64,000 nucleotides of DNA from Halorubrum halodurans (GTDB lineage Archaea; Halobacteriota; Halobacteria; Halobacteriales; Haloferacaceae): positions 1-64,000 of the forward strand of contig NZ_NHPJ01000131.1 of the NCBI RefSeq assembly GCF_002252985.1, in the 5' to 3' direction. The position numbers and the translations under genes are program-made. Below, in pieces: positions 17,581-27,348 of the stretch; position 1 is the stretch's first letter, and every line of letters begins with the position of its first letter. The notes beneath the pieces were generated by a model that was not told where the DNA came from, did not search any database, and was given only the letters and a program-made list of their open reading frames with translations.

Positions 17581-18363
17581 TCAGTCGTCGGCGGTGACGC
17601 CCGACCCGCCGCGCTCCGACACCGAGATGAGGAGGCGTCCGTCGCTCGTCGTGCTCACCATCTTCGACTCGGGGAACGTGCTCCCGTCCGCCCGGAGCCC
17701 GATGCTCCGTCCGGTCCATCGGTCGCTCTCCATGACGGCCGGGAGCACGTCGGTCCGGATGTGTTCGACCTCCTCGGCGGGGTGGAGCCGCTGCCAGCGC
17801 TCGCCGACCAGGTCGTCGGGGTCGTAGCCGTACAGGTCGCCGTACTCCCGGCCGACGTACTCGAAGGTGCCGTCCGGCGCGACCGTACAGACGCCGTCGA
17901 ACGAGATCGCCTCCCGGTCGACGCCGGCCTCGGTGCCGTCCCCGTCGAAGCCGCCGTCGTCGCCCGCGTTCCGGTCCGCGTCGACCGCGTGTTCGACCCG
18001 GCGGACGAGCGCCGTGTACGCCTCGCTGCCGCCGCGTTTCCCCACGTAGTCGGTGACGCCGACGCGGACCATCTCGGCCGCGATCTCGTCGGGCCCCGTC
18101 CCCGAGAACAGCAGGAACGGCAGCTCCGGACGCGTCTCGCGCGCCGCCGAGAGGAGCTGAACGCCGGTCCGGGCGGGCATGTCGTAGTCGGCGACGACGC
18201 AGTCGAACGCCTCCGCACGGATCCGGTCGAGCGCCGCGTTCGCGTCGGTCTCGACGGCGGTCTCGCAGTCGAGCCCGCAGCCTCGCTCGAGGTACGTCCC
18301 GACGAGCGCCGCGAGTCCGGGTTCGTCGTCGACACAGAGCACGCGAAACGGGTCATCGGTCAT
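17581..18363 (-). CDS. Receiver-PAS response regulator without output or kinase domain
   Basis: The 260-residue product has an N-terminal receiver domain (residues 6-125) with acidic pocket VDDE (11-14), phosphoacceptor Asp59 in VVADYDMP, and the conserved Lys in VGKRGG. A PAS domain follows (about 145-255, ending SKMVSTTSDGRLLISVSE). There is no histidine kinase, HTH or other effector, a layout common among haloarchaeal signalling proteins. It probably works with a separate kinase through protein contacts. No partner kinase is adjacent; the nearest is at 23.7-25.2 kb. Confidence 0.85.
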   Translation of the reverse strand: MTDDPFRVLCVDDEPGLAALVGTYLERGCGLDCETAVETDANAALDRIRAEAFDCVVADYDMPARTGVQLLSAARETRPELPFLLFSGTGPDEIAAEMVRVGVTDYVGKRGGSEAYTALVRRVEHAVDADRNAGDDGGFDGDGTEAGVDREAISFDGVCTVAPDGTFEYVGREYGDLYGYDPDDLVGERWQRLHPAEEVEHIRTDVLPAVMESDRWTGRSIGLRADGSTFPESKMVSTTSDGRLLISVSERGGSGVTADD

Positions 18364-18460
18364 GTCCCGGTCTCCGCCGAGGCGACCTAAACCGCTTGCT
18401 CCCCGCTATTCAGTTCTGATAGCGACGGCGCACCCGGCCGGGAGGCGAGGGCGCGACCCG

Positions 18461-19414
18461 TCAGGCGGTCGCGCCCGCGACGAGGCTCTCGCGAACGGTC
18501 TCGAGGAAGCGGTTCGGGTGTTCGACGTGCGGCAACAGCGCGGCGCGATCGAAGACGACGAGCCGCGCGCCCGAGGCGTCCGCGAGATCGCGGCCGTCCG
18601 AGAGCGGGCTCACGTCGGCCTCGCGGCCCCACACGATCGTGGGGGGTACCTCGAGGTCGGCGAGCGCGGCCGCCAGGTCGACGTCGCTGTTGAGGTACCC
18701 CGACACGAACGACGCCGGCGCGAACCGCGCGTTCTCGACGTGGCTGGTCCGCCACTCGTAGTCGACCCACTCCTCGGCGGGGGCGTCGGGGTCGTAGTAG
18801 CCGTGGTCGGCGTTGAAGTACCGGATCGAGGGCTTCGAGGCGATCAGGTTGAAGGCCGCCGAACCGACGAGCGGCGACCGGAGCAGCTCCCGGAGCCAGG
18901 GCTTCGGCGGGCTCGGTCCGGCGACGGCCGTGGGACAGACGCCGACGAAGCCGCTCGCCTCGAGGTCACCCCTCGCGGAGTCGCCCGCGAGCGCCCCGGC
19001 CGCGTACGCCGCCGACAACGACGAGGCGACCACGGCGGGCTCGTCGAACTCGGCGAGGAAGTCCCCGACGAAGTCCTCGTACAGCGCCGCCGAGTACCGG
19101 AGCGGCGGACGGTCCGACCGCCCGTAGCCCGGCAGGTCGGGCGCGACGACGTGGTGGTCGGCGGTGAGGTCGCCGAAGACCTCGCGCCACTCCCCCGAGG
19201 AGCCGGCGGCGTTGATCCCGTGGAGGAGCACGAGGTCGGGATCCGCCGGGTCGCCGCCCTCGGTGTACGCGACGTCCATCCCGCGCCAGCGGAAGGTGCC
19301 GTCGTCGCCGACGAGCGGCGACTCCAGTTCGCCCTCGTAGCGGAGGCCGACGTTCGCCGCCGCCATCGCGCCGACGCCGAGGAGGGCCGTCCCGGCGAGG
19401 TTCCTGAGTCTCAT
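18461..19414 (-). CDS. Alpha/beta hydrolase with N-terminal membrane segment
   Basis: The 317-residue product begins MRLRNLAGTALLGVGAMAAA, a single hydrophobic segment that could anchor it in the membrane. The hydrolase core shows the oxyanion region LVLLHGINAAGSSGEW, PDLPGYGRSD, a Ser elbow ASSLSA instead of the usual GxSxG, WGREAD for the acid strand, and a His in LLPHVEHPN. Family relatives include haloalkane-dehalogenase-like and esterase enzymes; the substrate is unknown. A TATA-like element (TATAAG on the minus strand, about 19438-19443) lies 24-30 nt upstream of the ATG. Confidence 0.8.
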   Translation of the reverse strand: MRLRNLAGTALLGVGAMAAANVGLRYEGELESPLVGDDGTFRWRGMDVAYTEGGDPADPDLVLLHGINAAGSSGEWREVFGDLTADHHVVAPDLPGYGRSDRPPLRYSAALYEDFVGDFLAEFDEPAVVASSLSAAYAAGALAGDSARGDLEASGFVGVCPTAVAGPSPPKPWLRELLRSPLVGSAAFNLIASKPSIRYFNADHGYYDPDAPAEEWVDYEWRTSHVENARFAPASFVSGYLNSDVDLAAALADLEVPPTIVWGREADVSPLSDGRDLADASGARLVVFDRAALLPHVEHPNRFLETVRESLVAGATA

Positions 19415-19445
19415 GGAATCCCGTTGGTTCGCCGGCGACTTATAT

Positions 19446-20669
19446 TCACGTGGAGTCGTCGCCGGGCTCGTTCGGCTTCCCCGGCCACCCGTCGGCCGGG
19501 TCGTCGCGGTCCTCGAGACACGCCGCGATCGGGTCGACGATCCCGGCCGCGACGCCGTACGGATCCGCCTCCTTCCGTCGGACGTGGTCCGCGAGCGCCT
19601 CGATCCCGCCCCGGCGCTCGATCGCCTCGGTCGCGAGCGCGCCGACGTCCGCGCGCACCAGCGTCCGGATCTCCTCGGCGTACCGCCGCCGTCTGGTCCG
19701 AGTCAGCTCGCCGGACTCGCGGAGGTGGGCCGCGTGCGCGTCGAACGCGGCGATCAGCTCCTCGACGCCCTCGCCCGTCTCCGCGACGGTTCCCAACACT
19801 TCGGGGGTCCAGCCGGAGGCCTCGGCGTCCTCGCGGTCGACGGTCGCCTCCGGGGAGTCGGCACCCGCCGAGCCCTCGGCGTCCGGGACGCCGGGGCCGG
19901 GCGGGCCGTGATGGCCCGCGTCGGCTCCGGGGGTCGCGGTCGAGCCCTCCCGTCTGTGGACCATCTCCTCCAGCTCCGCGAGGGCGCGCTCCGCCCCGTC
20001 CACGTCGGCCTTGTTGACGACGAAGACGTCGCCGATCTCCAAGATCCCCGCCTTCAACGTCTGGACGTCGTCGCCGGAGCCGGGCTGGACCAGCACCGCG
20101 ACGGTGTCCGCGGTGCGGACCACGTCCACCTCGTTCTGTCCGGCGCCCACCGTCTCGATGACGACCACGTCCTTCCCGAAGGCGTCGAGCGCCTTCACCG
20201 CGTCCGCGGTCGCCATCGAGAGCCCGCCCAGTTGGCCGCGCGCGCTCATCGACCGGAAGAACACGTCCATGTCGCCGACGTTCGAGGCCATCCGGATCCG
20301 GTCGCCGAGCACCGCGCCGCCGGAGTACGGCGAGGAGGGGTCGACGGCCACGACCCCGACGGTGTCCCCGCGGTCGCGGTAGGCGGCCGCGAGCTTGTCG
20401 ACGAGCGTGGACTTGCCCGCGCCGGGCGCGCCCGTCACGCCGATCACGTCCGCCCCGCCCGTGTGGTCGTACAGCGCCGAGACGAGCCCGCGGTATCCGG
20501 GCTCCCGCTCCTCGATCCGGGTGATGACGCGGGCGAGCGCCCGATGCTCCCCGGAGAGGAGCCGCTCGAGGAGGGCGGCGTCGCCGTCGCGGAGCGCGAC
20601 CGTTCGGTCGGGAGCGTCGGCTCCGTCCCCGGTCGAGCCCGCCCCCTGGTTCGCGTCGGGCCCCTCCAT
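19446..20669 (-). CDS. meaB: Methylmalonyl-CoA mutase chaperone GTPase MeaB (ArgK family)
   Basis: The 407-residue G3E GTPase protects and reactivates B12-dependent methylmalonyl-CoA mutase. The Walker A region is GVTGAPGAGKST at about residues 77-88, followed by the switch VVAVDPSSPYSGGAVLGDR, VVIETVGAGQNEVDV and the base-recognition VVNKAD. A Pro/Gly/Glu-rich insert of about 50 residues (around 245-300) interrupts the C-terminal helical arm and looks disordered. The ATG directly abuts the stop of the upstream cobalamin-binding subunit gene, so the pair is one operon. The large mutase subunit is not in this window. Confidence 0.92.
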   Translation of the reverse strand: MEGPDANQGAGSTGDGADAPDRTVALRDGDAALLERLLSGEHRALARVITRIEEREPGYRGLVSALYDHTGGADVIGVTGAPGAGKSTLVDKLAAAYRDRGDTVGVVAVDPSSPYSGGAVLGDRIRMASNVGDMDVFFRSMSARGQLGGLSMATADAVKALDAFGKDVVVIETVGAGQNEVDVVRTADTVAVLVQPGSGDDVQTLKAGILEIGDVFVVNKADVDGAERALAELEEMVHRREGSTATPGADAGHHGPPGPGVPDAEGSAGADSPEATVDREDAEASGWTPEVLGTVAETGEGVEELIAAFDAHAAHLRESGELTRTRRRRYAEEIRTLVRADVGALATEAIERRGGIEALADHVRRKEADPYGVAAGIVDPIAACLEDRDDPADGWPGKPNEPGDDST

Positions 20670-21089
20670 CTACTCGCGGTCCGGGACGTTGTTCCGGACG
20701 AACTCGATCGTCTCCGCCATCGGCGTCCCCGGCCCGAACACCTCCGCGACGCCGAGGTCCTTCAGCTCCGCCACGTCGTCCTCGGGGACGATCCCGCCGA
20801 CGAGGACCAGGGTGTCCTCGAACGCGCCGTACTCTTCGAGCCCGTCTATCACCTTCGGCACGAGGGTGTTGTGCGCCCCCGAGAGGATCGAGATGCCGAG
20901 GACGTCGACGTCCTCCTGGACCGCGGCCTGGACGATCTCCTCGGGCGCCCGGTGGAGCCCCGAGTAGACCACCTCGAAGCCGGCGTCGCGGAACGCCCGC
21001 GCGATCACGTGTGCGCCCCGGTCGTGGCCGTCGAGTCCGACCTTCGCGACCAGACACCGCACGGTCCGCTCTCTCCCTTCGACGCTCAT
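20670..21089 (-). CDS. mcmA2: Methylmalonyl-CoA mutase cobalamin-binding subunit
   Basis: The 139-residue protein is the stand-alone B12 domain of a two-subunit methylmalonyl-CoA mutase. The base-off signature is DGHDRG in [16 protein letters not shown], followed by [17 protein letters not shown] and [11 protein letters not shown], the typical Rossmann-like cobalamin fold. It would act in the methylaspartate or propionate routes with a separate catalytic subunit. ATG 21089 is preferred; a GTG five codons upstream (21104) is the alternative. The stop abuts meaB. Confidence 0.9.
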   Translation of the reverse strand: MSVEGRERTVRCLVAKVGLDGHDRGAHVIARAFRDAGFEVVYSGLHRAPEEIVQAAVQEDVDVLGISILSGAHNTLVPKVIDGLEEYGAFEDTLVLVGGIVPEDDVAELKDLGVAEVFGPGTPMAETIEFVRNNVPDRE

Positions 21090-21231
21090 ACCCGCACCTG
21101 GCACGCGTGACCGTTTGACTCTAACGGCCCGCCGGGGTCGGCCGCGTCCGCGATCCCCGGCCGATTCGCCGGATCCCGCCGAGCGCTCCCGAACGACGCC
21201 GATAAACCGTCCGCGGGCCTACGGGGACCAA

Positions 21232-22005
21232 ATGAGCGGCAAGGACGACTACTACAACCGGTCGAAACAGCAGGGGTATCGGAGCCGCGCCTCCTACAAG
21301 CTGAAACAGCTCGACGAGGACGCGGACCTCCTCTCGTCCGGCGACACCGTCGTCGACCTCGGCGCCGCGCCGGGCGGCTGGCTCCAGGTGGCCGCGGAGG
21401 CGGTCGGAGAGGCGGGCACCGTCGTCGGCGTCGACCTCCAGCGGATCGACGAGTTGGCGGACCACGACGTCGAGACGATCCGCGGCGACATGACGGAGGA
21501 GCGCACCCGCCACTACCTGCGCGAGGCGGTCGGGGAGGCGGGCGCCGACGTCGTCGTGAGCGACATGGCCCCGAACATGACCGGCGAGTACTCGCTGGAT
21601 CACGCCCGGTCGGTCCACCTCGCACGCCAGGCGTTCGACGTGGCCGAGGAGCTGCTCGCGCCCGGCGGTGACTTCGTCGTGAAGGTGTTCCAGGGCGAGG
21701 ACCTCGACGCGTTCCGCGACGAGGTCGCCGCGGAGTTCCAGTACGTCCGGACCGTCTCGCCGCCCGCCTCGCGCGACTCCTCCTCCGAGGTGTACCTCGT
21801 CGCCAAGGGGCTCACCGCCGCCCCCGTCGAGGAGGGCGACCGGATCGAGGTCACCGTCGAGGAGGTCGGCGACGAGGGCGACGGCATCGCGTACGTCGAG
21901 GGGTACTCGCTGTTCGTCGGCGACGCCGCCCCCGGCGAGACGCTCGCGGTCGCCGTCACCGACGTCAAGCCCCGGTTCGGCTTCGCCGAGCGGGTCGAGG
22001 AGTGA
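21232..22005 (+). CDS. rlmE: 23S rRNA (uridine-2'-O-) methyltransferase RlmE with TRAM domain
   Basis: The 257-residue FtsJ-family enzyme methylates the 2'-OH of a uridine in the 23S rRNA A loop. The SAM pocket is VVDLGAAPGGWLQVA. The K-D-K-E tetrad is visible as the Lys of SYKLKQLD, Asp in SDMAPNM, Lys in VVKVFQG and Glu in SEVYLVAKG. A C-terminal TRAM RNA-binding domain (about residues 200-257) is a haloarchaeal addition. ATG 21232 follows a TATA-like GATAAA at 21201-21206. Confidence 0.92.
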   Translation: MSGKDDYYNRSKQQGYRSRASYKLKQLDEDADLLSSGDTVVDLGAAPGGWLQVAAEAVGEAGTVVGVDLQRIDELADHDVETIRGDMTEERTRHYLREAVGEAGADVVVSDMAPNMTGEYSLDHARSVHLARQAFDVAEELLAPGGDFVVKVFQGEDLDAFRDEVAAEFQYVRTVSPPASRDSSSEVYLVAKGLTAAPVEEGDRIEVTVEEVGDEGDGIAYVEGYSLFVGDAAPGETLAVAVTDVKPRFGFAERVEE

Positions 22006-22009
22006 CGCG

Positions 22010-22516
22010 TCAGTCGCTCGCCGGCCGCCTCCGCCACTCCCGCAGCGTGAACCGGTCGTGGTCGGTCTCCGAGCACACCTCCCACTCCGTTTCGTCCCAC
22101 TCGGGGTATCGCGTGTCACCGTCGTAGCGTCCCTTCACGTGGCTGAGCGCCATCCCGTCGAGATACGGCTGGAACAGCCCGTAGATCGCTCCGCCGCCGA
22201 GAACGTAGACGGCGTCGTCCGCGAACTCCCCGCTCTCGACGATCCCGCGGGCCGCCTCGCGAGCCGTCTCGACCCCGTCGACGACGACCGCGCTCGGCAC
22301 GTCCACCGCCTCGACGCTCCGGCTCACGACGATCTGGCGGCTGCCGGGCAGGTCGTCGCGCATCGAGTCGAAGGTGCGCCGCCCGAGGATGACGGGGGAG
22401 TCCGCGACCCGCTCTCGGTACTGGCGGACGTCGGCCTCGATGTGCGGCCAGGGGACCTCGCCGTCGTCGCCGATCACGCCGTTCTCCGCCACCGCCGCGA
22501 CGCTGACGAGTCGCAT
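22010..22516 (-). CDS. folA: Dihydrofolate reductase
   Basis: The 168-residue product is a DHFR that makes tetrahydrofolate with NADPH. Motifs include [21 protein letters not shown] at the substrate site, [10 protein letters not shown], the NADPH loop and [11 protein letters not shown], with the family C-terminal strand pair. The ATG at 22514-22516 is supported by a minus-strand TATA box TTTATACC (about 22536-22545). Haloarchaea often carry two paralogues (hdrA/hdrB); which one this is cannot be told. It converges with rlmE with only 4 nt between. Confidence 0.88.
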   Translation of the reverse strand: MRLVSVAAVAENGVIGDDGEVPWPHIEADVRQYRERVADSPVILGRRTFDSMRDDLPGSRQIVVSRSVEAVDVPSAVVVDGVETAREAARGIVESGEFADDAVYVLGGGAIYGLFQPYLDGMALSHVKGRYDGDTRYPEWDETEWEVCSETDHDRFTLREWRRRPASD

Positions 22517-22612
22517 ACCCGTCGGTGGGACGCGACGGTATAAAATCACGCGGCCGGGGACGCGGCGTCGCGCCGGTCGGGACGCGGCGCGGGGTCGGCT
22601 CCGTGCGTCCGC

Positions 22613-23629
22613 CTACTCCGCGAGGCCGAGCAGGTCGAACGGGTAGCCGTTGTCGTTGTCGTCGGCCTCCTCGTAGACGACGCGGGCGGCCGCGACGTCC
22701 TGGATCGCGAGGCCGGTCGAGTCGAAGACGGTGACGCCGGTCACGCCGTCCTCGCCCGTCCCCCTGGCACCCGCCCGTCCCGCGCGGTTCCCGACGACGA
22801 TCTCGCCGATCTCGCCGTAGACGTCGTCGTCGCCGAGGACGCCCGCGGCGTACGGGACGTTGATCTCGCCGGAGTGGGTACACTGCGCGTGGTCGTCGAT
22901 GACGACCGTCGCGTCGAGAAGGAGATCGTCGGCCAGCTCGTGTTTGCCCTCGGCGTCGGCACCCATCGCGTTGACGTGGGTGTGCTCGCCCACGTCGTCG
23001 GGGCCGACGATCGGGTCCTCGACGGGGGTCACCGTCGAGAGCACGTCGCAGTGGCCCGCCTCCGAGATCGAGCCCGCGCGCACGTCGAAGCGGTCCTCGA
23101 AGGCGTCGATGAAGTTCGCCACGCGCTCCTCGTCGAGGTCGCTCACGACGACCTCCTCGATGTCGCGCACCGCGGCGATCGCCTCGAGCTGCGTGTACGC
23201 CTGGACGCCCGCGCCGACGATCCCCATCGAGCTCGCGTCCGGAACCGCGAGGTGGTCGGTCGCGACGGCGGCGGCCGCGCCGGTCCGCTTCATCGTGAGC
23301 TCGGTCCCGTCCATGATCGCGAGCGGGAAGGCGGTCTCCGGGTCCGAGTAGATCATCGTCCCCATCACGGTGGGGAGGTCGTGGTCGTCGGGGTTGTCCG
23401 TGTGGACGTTCACCCACTTGATCCCGGCGGCGTCCCAGTCCCCGGCGTCCATGTACGCCGGCATCGACCGGAAGTCCCCGTTGTACTCGGGCAGGTCGAT
23501 GTACGACTTCGGCGGCATCTGGGCGTCGCCGCGCTCGTAGGCGGCGAACGCGCCCTCGACCGCCTCGATGACGCGATCCATCCGCGCGTTCTCGTCGACG
23601 TCGTCGCCGTTGAGGAGCAGCGTCTGCAT
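22613..23629 (-). CDS. Ornithine cyclodeaminase / archaeal alanine dehydrogenase family protein
   Basis: The 338-residue protein belongs to the ornithine cyclodeaminase/mu-crystallin family of NAD(P)-dependent enzymes. Features are GIKWVNVHTDNP, the catalytic-region MKRTGAAAAVATDHLA, a Rossmann nucleotide site GIVGAGVQAYTQLEA, and VTVFDSTGLAIQDVA near the end. Members act as alanine dehydrogenase, ornithine cyclodeaminase or ketimine reductase; the specific reaction is not resolved. A TATA-like minus-strand CATAAGTA occurs near 23653-23660, suggesting a leaderless start. A paralogue is at 35958-36956. Confidence 0.85.
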   Translation of the reverse strand: MQTLLLNGDDVDENARMDRVIEAVEGAFAAYERGDAQMPPKSYIDLPEYNGDFRSMPAYMDAGDWDAAGIKWVNVHTDNPDDHDLPTVMGTMIYSDPETAFPLAIMDGTELTMKRTGAAAAVATDHLAVPDASSMGIVGAGVQAYTQLEAIAAVRDIEEVVVSDLDEERVANFIDAFEDRFDVRAGSISEAGHCDVLSTVTPVEDPIVGPDDVGEHTHVNAMGADAEGKHELADDLLLDATVVIDDHAQCTHSGEINVPYAAGVLGDDDVYGEIGEIVVGNRAGRAGARGTGEDGVTGVTVFDSTGLAIQDVAAARVVYEEADDNDNGYPFDLLGLAE

Positions 23630-23736
23630 GTCGCAACTCTTTCCGGAGGGGTACTTATGCGTGCTGAAGCAGTCCGAGGCCCCGAGGGAGTCGGTCGCGG
23701 CTGGGGAGCCGCGTGACCGGGGGCGGGCGTCCGCCG

Positions 23737-25197
23737 CTACGACTCGGGACCCGCCGGCTCCGGCCCGTCGCAGTCCGCCGGTTCGAGATCGGTGCCGGTG
23801 ATCTCGAACCGGGCACCCCCGTCGGATCCCGTCACGACCTCGATCTCCCAGCCGTGTGCCGCGACGACCTGGTCGACGATCGCGAGCCCGAAGCCGCTGC
23901 CGTGCTCCGAGGTGGTGTGGCCCCGCTCGAAGACCGTCTCACGCTCCGACTCCGGGATCCCCGGCCCGTCGTCGGCGACGTAGAAGCCGTTCCGCCCATC
24001 GAGGACGCCCACGGTGACGGTCACCGACTCGCCGCCGTGGTCGAGGGCGTTACGCAGGAGGTTCTCGAGCGCCTCCCCGGTCCGGTCCGGATCACACCGG
24101 AGCGTCCCGGACCCGACGATCTCGAGGGTCGCCTCCGGCAGGAGGAGGTTCTCGCTCGCGGATCGAACCAGCGACTCGAACGGGACCGCCGATCGCTCGT
24201 CGATCGCCGCCCCCCGCTTCGCGAGCGTGAGCAGGTCGTCGATGAGCTCGTCCATCCTCGCGAGCGCCCGAGCGGTGGTCTCGAGGCGGGGATCGTCCCG
24301 TTCCTCCCTCGCGAGGTCGACGTTCCCGTCGGCGACGTTCAGGGGGTTCCGCAGGTCGTGCGCGACCGTCGACGCGAACTGCTCCAGCTGCTCGTTCTTC
24401 TCGACGAGGCTCGCCTCGTAGTACTTCCGGTCGGTGACGTCCCGGCTGAACCCGCTGATGAAGTCGACGTCGCCCCGCTCGTCCGTGACGGGGATGCACC
24501 GCGACTCGACCCACGACTGGAGCTCCGCGGACGTGTTCACGCGGTACTCGATCCGGACGTGGTCTCCCGCCGAGGCGCGCCCCATCGCCCGCTCGACGCG
24601 GTCGACGTCCTCGTCGTTTATCCGGTCGAGGAACGACCGCGGCTCCGCCCGGAGCGCCTCGACCGGCTGGCCGAAGACGGACTCGTACGCGGAGTTGATG
24701 AAGTGGAGCTCCCGCCAGTCCGCCGAGAAGATCCACAGCGCGTCGTCGGTCGCCTCGGCGACCGACCGGAGCTGTCTGGACGTCCGGTCGATCCGTCGTT
24801 GGGTTCGCTCGTGCTCGACCGCGGAGAGCACCTTTCGCGCCAGAAGCGGGGAGGGATCGCCGATCGCCCGGTGGATGACGTAGTCGGTGACGCCGGCGGA
24901 GATGGCCTCGCTCGCGACCTCCTCGTCGCCCGTCTCGGTGAAGAGGACGAACGGGATCTCCTCGCCGTCCCGCCGGATCGACCGGAGGTACTCGACGCCG
25001 GTCCGGTCCGGCATGTGGTGGTCGCTCACGATACAGTCCACGTCGCTCCGCGACCGGATCCGCTCGGCCGCGTCGACCGACTCGGCGGTCCGCACGTCGA
25101 GACGGTCGTTCTCGCGCTCCAGCCGCCGGGAGACGAGATCGCGGAGGTCGGCGTCGTCGTTGACGTAGAGTACGGAGACGGCGGTCGCCCCAGTCAT
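23737..25197 (-). CDS. Hybrid receiver-PAS-histidine kinase
   Basis: The 486-residue protein contains an N-terminal receiver (residues 6-128, phosphoacceptor Asp59 in IVSDHHMPD), a PAS domain (about 140-258, ending with the PAC-like DVTDRKYYEASL), a HisKA dimerisation helix with phospho-His280 in TVAHDLRNPLN, and a HATPase_c domain with N box LLRNALDHGG, G1 DDGPGIPESE and G2 GSGFGLAIV. There is no membrane segment, so it senses an intracellular signal. Unlike typical hybrids the receiver is N-terminal, a common haloarchaeal order. ATG 25197 gives the intact receiver. Confidence 0.88.
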   Translation of the reverse strand: MTGATAVSVLYVNDDADLRDLVSRRLERENDRLDVRTAESVDAAERIRSRSDVDCIVSDHHMPDRTGVEYLRSIRRDGEEIPFVLFTETGDEEVASEAISAGVTDYVIHRAIGDPSPLLARKVLSAVEHERTQRRIDRTSRQLRSVAEATDDALWIFSADWRELHFINSAYESVFGQPVEALRAEPRSFLDRINDEDVDRVERAMGRASAGDHVRIEYRVNTSAELQSWVESRCIPVTDERGDVDFISGFSRDVTDRKYYEASLVEKNEQLEQFASTVAHDLRNPLNVADGNVDLAREERDDPRLETTARALARMDELIDDLLTLAKRGAAIDERSAVPFESLVRSASENLLLPEATLEIVGSGTLRCDPDRTGEALENLLRNALDHGGESVTVTVGVLDGRNGFYVADDGPGIPESERETVFERGHTTSEHGSGFGLAIVDQVVAAHGWEIEVVTGSDGGARFEITGTDLEPADCDGPEPAGPES

Positions 25198-25339
25198 TGC
25201 GCCGAGTCGTCGTCGTCGGCACAAGACGTTTGGGGGCCGATTATCACGACGCGGAGCGCCCTCGACCGACGGAACCCGCCGGGTCGGCGGACGGCTCGGC
25301 GCGGTCGGCGGTGTGACGATCGGCGGCGCGGCTGTCGAC

Positions 25340-25360
25340 GTCACGACGGTCGGGAAAAAA
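25340..25360 (-). terminator. T-tract terminator after the thermosome gene
   Basis: The coding strand of the thermosome gene runs into GC-rich sequence and then TTTTTT (25355-25360 read on the minus strand), about 80 nt after the stop. This is the clearest T run in the 243-nt gap. The rest of that gap (25198-25440) shows no gene. Confidence 0.4.
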
Positions 25361-25440
25361 CGCCGGCGCGGGGGTCGGGAAGCGGTGGTCGTCGGCGGTG
25401 CGGCGGTCGACGGGGTCGCGTGGGCGCTACCTGCCGAAGC

Positions 25441-27102
<1,662 letters not shown>

Positions 27103-27217
27103 ACAGCGTTCGATTGTTTGTGATTCTATATAAACCTATCGCAAACGGCTCCGCCGCGCGCGTCGGCGGAGTCGCGGCCGCGGACGACGAAACCTGCCGA
27201 CGGCACGCCCGTAAACC

Positions 27218-27239
27218 GAGAATAGTGTTGACTATTCTC
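27218..27239. promoter_or_regulatory. Perfect 9-bp-arm inverted repeat between thermosome and pseudokinase genes
   Basis: GAGAATAGT (27218-27226) and ACTATTCTC (27231-27239) are exact reverse complements around GTTG. It is AT-rich in a GC-rich setting. It lies 116 nt upstream of the thermosome ATG, and about 40 nt upstream of a plus-strand TATA box TTTATAA at 27279-27285. It looks like a dimeric regulator site. Confidence 0.55.
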
Positions 27240-27348
27240 ATGGATTTTCCCCGACGGACGCGACCGGGAGCCGGCCGCTTTATAACTCCCGTATCACTCG
27301 TGAGATCGATGCCTACCCGTTATTAGGCGGCGCCGAAAACGACGGCGT

